Assembly (NCBI RefSeq): GCF_030813715.1
Contig: NZ_JAUSUZ010000001.1
Span: 7,626,001 to 7,690,000 of the forward strand
Direction of reading: 5' to 3'
Length of the DNA: 64,000 nucleotides
Source: Catenuloplanes indicus
GTDB taxonomy: Bacteria; Actinomycetota; Actinomycetes; Mycobacteriales; Micromonosporaceae
Part shown: positions 61,509 to 64,000 of the stretch, piece after piece
Numbering within the stretch: the first letter of the stretch is position 1
How the letters are laid out: the number at the start of each line of letters is the position of its first letter
Translations under genes and position numbers: made by a program
The notes under the pieces: model-generated
The model's database searches: none
Seen by the model: the letters and a program-made list of their open reading frames with translations, nothing else
What the model was told of the DNA's origin: nothing

Positions 61509-63992
61509 GTGCGCATCGGAGTTTCCTGGCTGCGCGAACACGTCGACCTGCCGGTGGGCATCACCGGCGTCGACGTCGAGCAGGCCTTGGTGTCCCTCGG
61601 GATCGAGGTGGACTCGGTCGTCGACCAGGCGGCGACCGTCAAAGGTGACCTGGTGGTGGGCCGCGTGCTCACCATCGAGGAGCTGACCGGTTTCAAGAAG
61701 CCGATCCGGTTCTGCACGGTGGACGTCGGCGGTTCCTCGCCCCAGGAGATCGTGTGCGGGGCGCGCAACTTCGCGGTCGGCGACGACGTCGTGGTCATCC
61801 TGCCCGGCGGTGAGCTGCCCGGCGGCTTCACGATCGGCGCGCGGAAGACCTACGGGCGGATGTCCGCGGGCATGATCTGCTCGGCGGCCGAGCTGGGCCT
61901 CAGCGACGACCACGACGGCATCATCGTGCTGGCGGACGCTCCGGCGCCCGGGACCGACGCCCGCCCGCTGGTCGGGCTGGACGACATCATCCTGGAGCTG
62001 GAGATCACCCCGGACCGGGGGTACGCGATGAGCGTGCGCGGTCTCGCCCGGGAACTGTCGCACGCGCTGAAGGTGCCGTTCCGGGACGCGGGCCTGGCCG
62101 CCGCTCCGGCCGGCACCCCGGCGGTTCCGTGGGCGGTCACCGTCGAGGACCAGGCCGGCTGCGACCGGTTCTCCGCGCGGCTGGTCAACGGCATCGACCC
62201 GGCCGCGCCGTCGCCGGACTACATCAAACGGCGGCTCGCGGTCGCCGGTGTCCGGTCGATCGGCCTGGCCGTGGACATCACCAACTACGTGATGCTGGAG
62301 CTGGGCCAGCCGATGCACGCGTTCGACGCGGACCGACTCGACGGTCCGCTGCTGGTCCGCCGCGCGCTGCCGGGCGAGAAGATCACCACGCTGGACGGGG
62401 TGGTCCGCTCGCTCGACGCCGAGGACATGGTGATCTGCTCCGGCGACGCGCCGGGCGTGCCGATCTCGCTGGCCGCGGTGATGGGCGGCGAGACCTCCGA
62501 GGTGCAGCCGACCACCACGAACGTGCTGTTCGAGGCCGCGCACTGGGACGCGGTCATGGTCGGCCGCACCGCCCGGCGGCACAAGCTGTTCAGCGAGGCC
62601 GCGAAGCGCTGGGAGCGGGGCGTCGACCCGGCGCTCACGCTGGTGGCGCTGGAGCGGGCCGTCGCACTGCTGCTGGAGCACGGCGGCGGCACCGCCTCGG
62701 AAGCGGTGCTCGACCTCGACTACCGCCGTCCGATCGTGCCCATCTCGCTGGACGCGACGCTGCCGGCCCGCCGGATCGGCGTGGACTACTCACGCGACCA
62801 GGTCGTCGATCTGCTCCGGCAGATCGGCTGCGCGGTCGACGGGACCGACGTGCTCACCGTGACGCCGCCGTCCTGGCGCCCCGACCTGACCGACCCGGCC
62901 GACCTCGTCGAGGAGGTCGTCCGCCTCGACGGGTACGACGTGGTCCCGAGCCTGCTGCCGGTCGCCCCGGCCGGCAACGGCCTCACCGCGTCGCAGACCC
63001 GCCGCCGGTCGGTCGCCCGCGCACTCGCCGAGAACGGGTACGTGGAGGTGCTCAACTACCCGTTCATGTCCCCGTCGGTGTTCGACGCGTTCGGAATGCC
63101 GGACTCGGACAACCGCCGGTCCACGGTGCGCCTGGCGAACCCGCTCTCCGAGGAGGAGCCGCTGCTGCGCAGCACGCTGCTGCCGCCGCTGCTCACCACG
63201 CTGCGCCGCAACATCGGCCGCGGCACTCGCGACCTTGCGCTCTACGAGATCGGCGCGGTCTTCCACCCGCGCCCCGGCGCCGGCAGCCCGCCGGTCATGG
63301 GCGTTGACGAGCGCCCCGGCGACGACGACCTGTTCGCCGCGGACGCCACGCTGCCCAAGCAGCCGTGGCACGTCGCCGTGGTGCTGGCCGGGGAGATCTC
63401 GCCGTCCGGCTGGTGGGGCGCAGGCCGCGCCGCCACCTGGGCGGACGCGGTCGAGGCGGCCCGCACCGTGCTCTCCGCCGCCGGCATCCCGGCCGCGTCC
63501 ATCACGGTCGCGGCCGGCGACGAGGCACCGTGGCACCCGGGCCGCTGCGCCGCGATCTCGGTCGACGGGACCATCGTCGGCTTCGCCGGCGAGCTGCACC
63601 CGGCGGCCGTCGCCGCGCTCGAACTGCCGCGCCGCACGTGCGCGATGGAGCTGAACCTGACCGCACTGCCGGACGCCCCGGTGGTCCAGGCCCAGCCGCT
63701 GTCGACGTACCCGCCGGCGCTGATCGACGTGGCGCTGGTCGTCGACTCCGGCGTCCCGGCCGCCGCGGTCCAGGCCACGCTGACCGGCGCGGCCGGCCCG
63801 CTGTTGGAGACGGTGCGGCTGTTCGACGTGTACGAGTCGGACTCGCTGGGCGAGGGCCGGAAGTCGCTGGCGTTCAAGCTGACGTTCCGCGCCCCGGACC
63901 GCACGCTGACGGTCGAGGAGGCGGTCACGGCCCGCGACGCGGCGGTCGCGGCAGCGGCTGCGGAGTTCGGCGCCACGCTGCGCGGCGCGTAA
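61509..63992 (+). CDS. pheT: phenylalanyl-tRNA synthetase beta subunit
   Basis: The 827-residue tRNA-recognition and editing subunit. Domains in order: B1/EMAP-type OB fold (MRIGVSWLREHVDLPVGITG; VVGRVLTIEELTGF), B3/B4 editing region (ITPDRGYAMSVRGLARELSH; YIKRRLAVAGVRSIGLAVDI, TNYVMLELGQPMHAFDADRL), B5 (PARRIGVDYSRDQVVDLLRQ), class II-like core (NYPFMSPSVFDAFGMPD) and a C-terminal ferredoxin-like anticodon domain (YPPALIDVALVVDSGVP). GTG start with GGAGG four bases upstream. The gene is complete, ending eight bases before the window edge. Confidence 0.98.
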   Translation: MRIGVSWLREHVDLPVGITGVDVEQALVSLGIEVDSVVDQAATVKGDLVVGRVLTIEELTGFKKPIRFCTVDVGGSSPQEIVCGARNFAVGDDVVVILPGGELPGGFTIGARKTYGRMSAGMICSAAELGLSDDHDGIIVLADAPAPGTDARPLVGLDDIILELEITPDRGYAMSVRGLARELSHALKVPFRDAGLAAAPAGTPAVPWAVTVEDQAGCDRFSARLVNGIDPAAPSPDYIKRRLAVAGVRSIGLAVDITNYVMLELGQPMHAFDADRLDGPLLVRRALPGEKITTLDGVVRSLDAEDMVICSGDAPGVPISLAAVMGGETSEVQPTTTNVLFEAAHWDAVMVGRTARRHKLFSEAAKRWERGVDPALTLVALERAVALLLEHGGGTASEAVLDLDYRRPIVPISLDATLPARRIGVDYSRDQVVDLLRQIGCAVDGTDVLTVTPPSWRPDLTDPADLVEEVVRLDGYDVVPSLLPVAPAGNGLTASQTRRRSVARALAENGYVEVLNYPFMSPSVFDAFGMPDSDNRRSTVRLANPLSEEEPLLRSTLLPPLLTTLRRNIGRGTRDLALYEIGAVFHPRPGAGSPPVMGVDERPGDDDLFAADATLPKQPWHVAVVLAGEISPSGWWGAGRAATWADAVEAARTVLSAAGIPAASITVAAGDEAPWHPGRCAAISVDGTIVGFAGELHPAAVAALELPRRTCAMELNLTALPDAPVVQAQPLSTYPPALIDVALVVDSGVPAAAVQATLTGAAGPLLETVRLFDVYESDSLGEGRKSLAFKLTFRAPDRTLTVEEAVTARDAAVAAAAAEFGATLRGA

Positions 63993-64000
63993 CCGCCCAC

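Overview
The window is uniformly high-GC actinobacterial DNA. It most likely comes from Micromonosporaceae (an Actinoplanes/Catenuloplanes-like organism). The evidence is an F420-family oxidoreductase, Lsr2, the XRE/DUF5753 + DUF397 pair, an NB-ARC/TPR protein next to an FxsB-type radical SAM enzyme, hairpin terminators mostly without U-tracts, and many leaderless GTG/ATG starts. The genus is inference.

Layout. 1-5103 (-) is the 5' part (about 1,700 codons) of a giant protein with a duplicated papain-like module; it runs off the left edge. 5.2-9.0 kb holds a GH13 glucosidase, an F420-type oxidoreductase, rpe and a receiver-GGDEF protein. 9.0-10.8 kb is a low-complexity island with 18-nt tandem repeats, a large imperfect inverted repeat and a gene of 12-residue repeats. 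10.77-14.62 kb is an FMN riboswitch followed by ribD-ribE-ribBA-ribH. 14.7-16.2 kb has a DUF4232 lipoprotein and two gene remnants joined head to head.

16.2-23.7 kb is the most interesting block. It looks like a RiPP cluster on the minus strand: leaderless NB-ARC/TPR protein, 45-aa precursor peptide, radical SAM/SPASM maturase, GNAT acetyltransferase and ABC exporter, with a divergent TPR protein. 23.8-32.7 kb has lsr2 and a kdp potassium operon in the order 27-aa ORF-kdpF-kdpA-102-aa ORF-kdpB-kdpC-kdpD-kdpE. The two small ORFs are well supported by Shine-Dalgarno sites and overlaps and I do not recognise them. 33-43.6 kb is mixed: XRE/DUF397 pair, membrane proteins, an APH-type kinase, a threonine dehydratase-like enzyme, a Ser/Thr kinase with an extracytoplasmic domain plus a lipoprotein, and an amino-acid ABC transporter.

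43.7-47.5 kb has hisE-hisG, a lipoprotein, a TetR/DUF4267 deletion scar, a DUF4262 gene and a PH-like membrane protein. 47.8-54.0 kb has a large subtilisin, an SGNH hydrolase, a GH51 arabinofuranosidase and a truncated sugar permease behind an intact LacI-type operator. 54.2-57.4 kb has an ECF-like sigma factor and an envelope/stress set (DUF3618, holin-X-like, tail protein). 57.6-64.0 kb is the conserved infC-rpmI-rplT, TrmH-family methylase, pheS-pheT block; infC appears to start at ATC and the methylase at CTG.

A recurring theme is gene decay. At several places divergent gene pairs survive only as their 3' halves, as if short deletions had removed the shared promoter regions.
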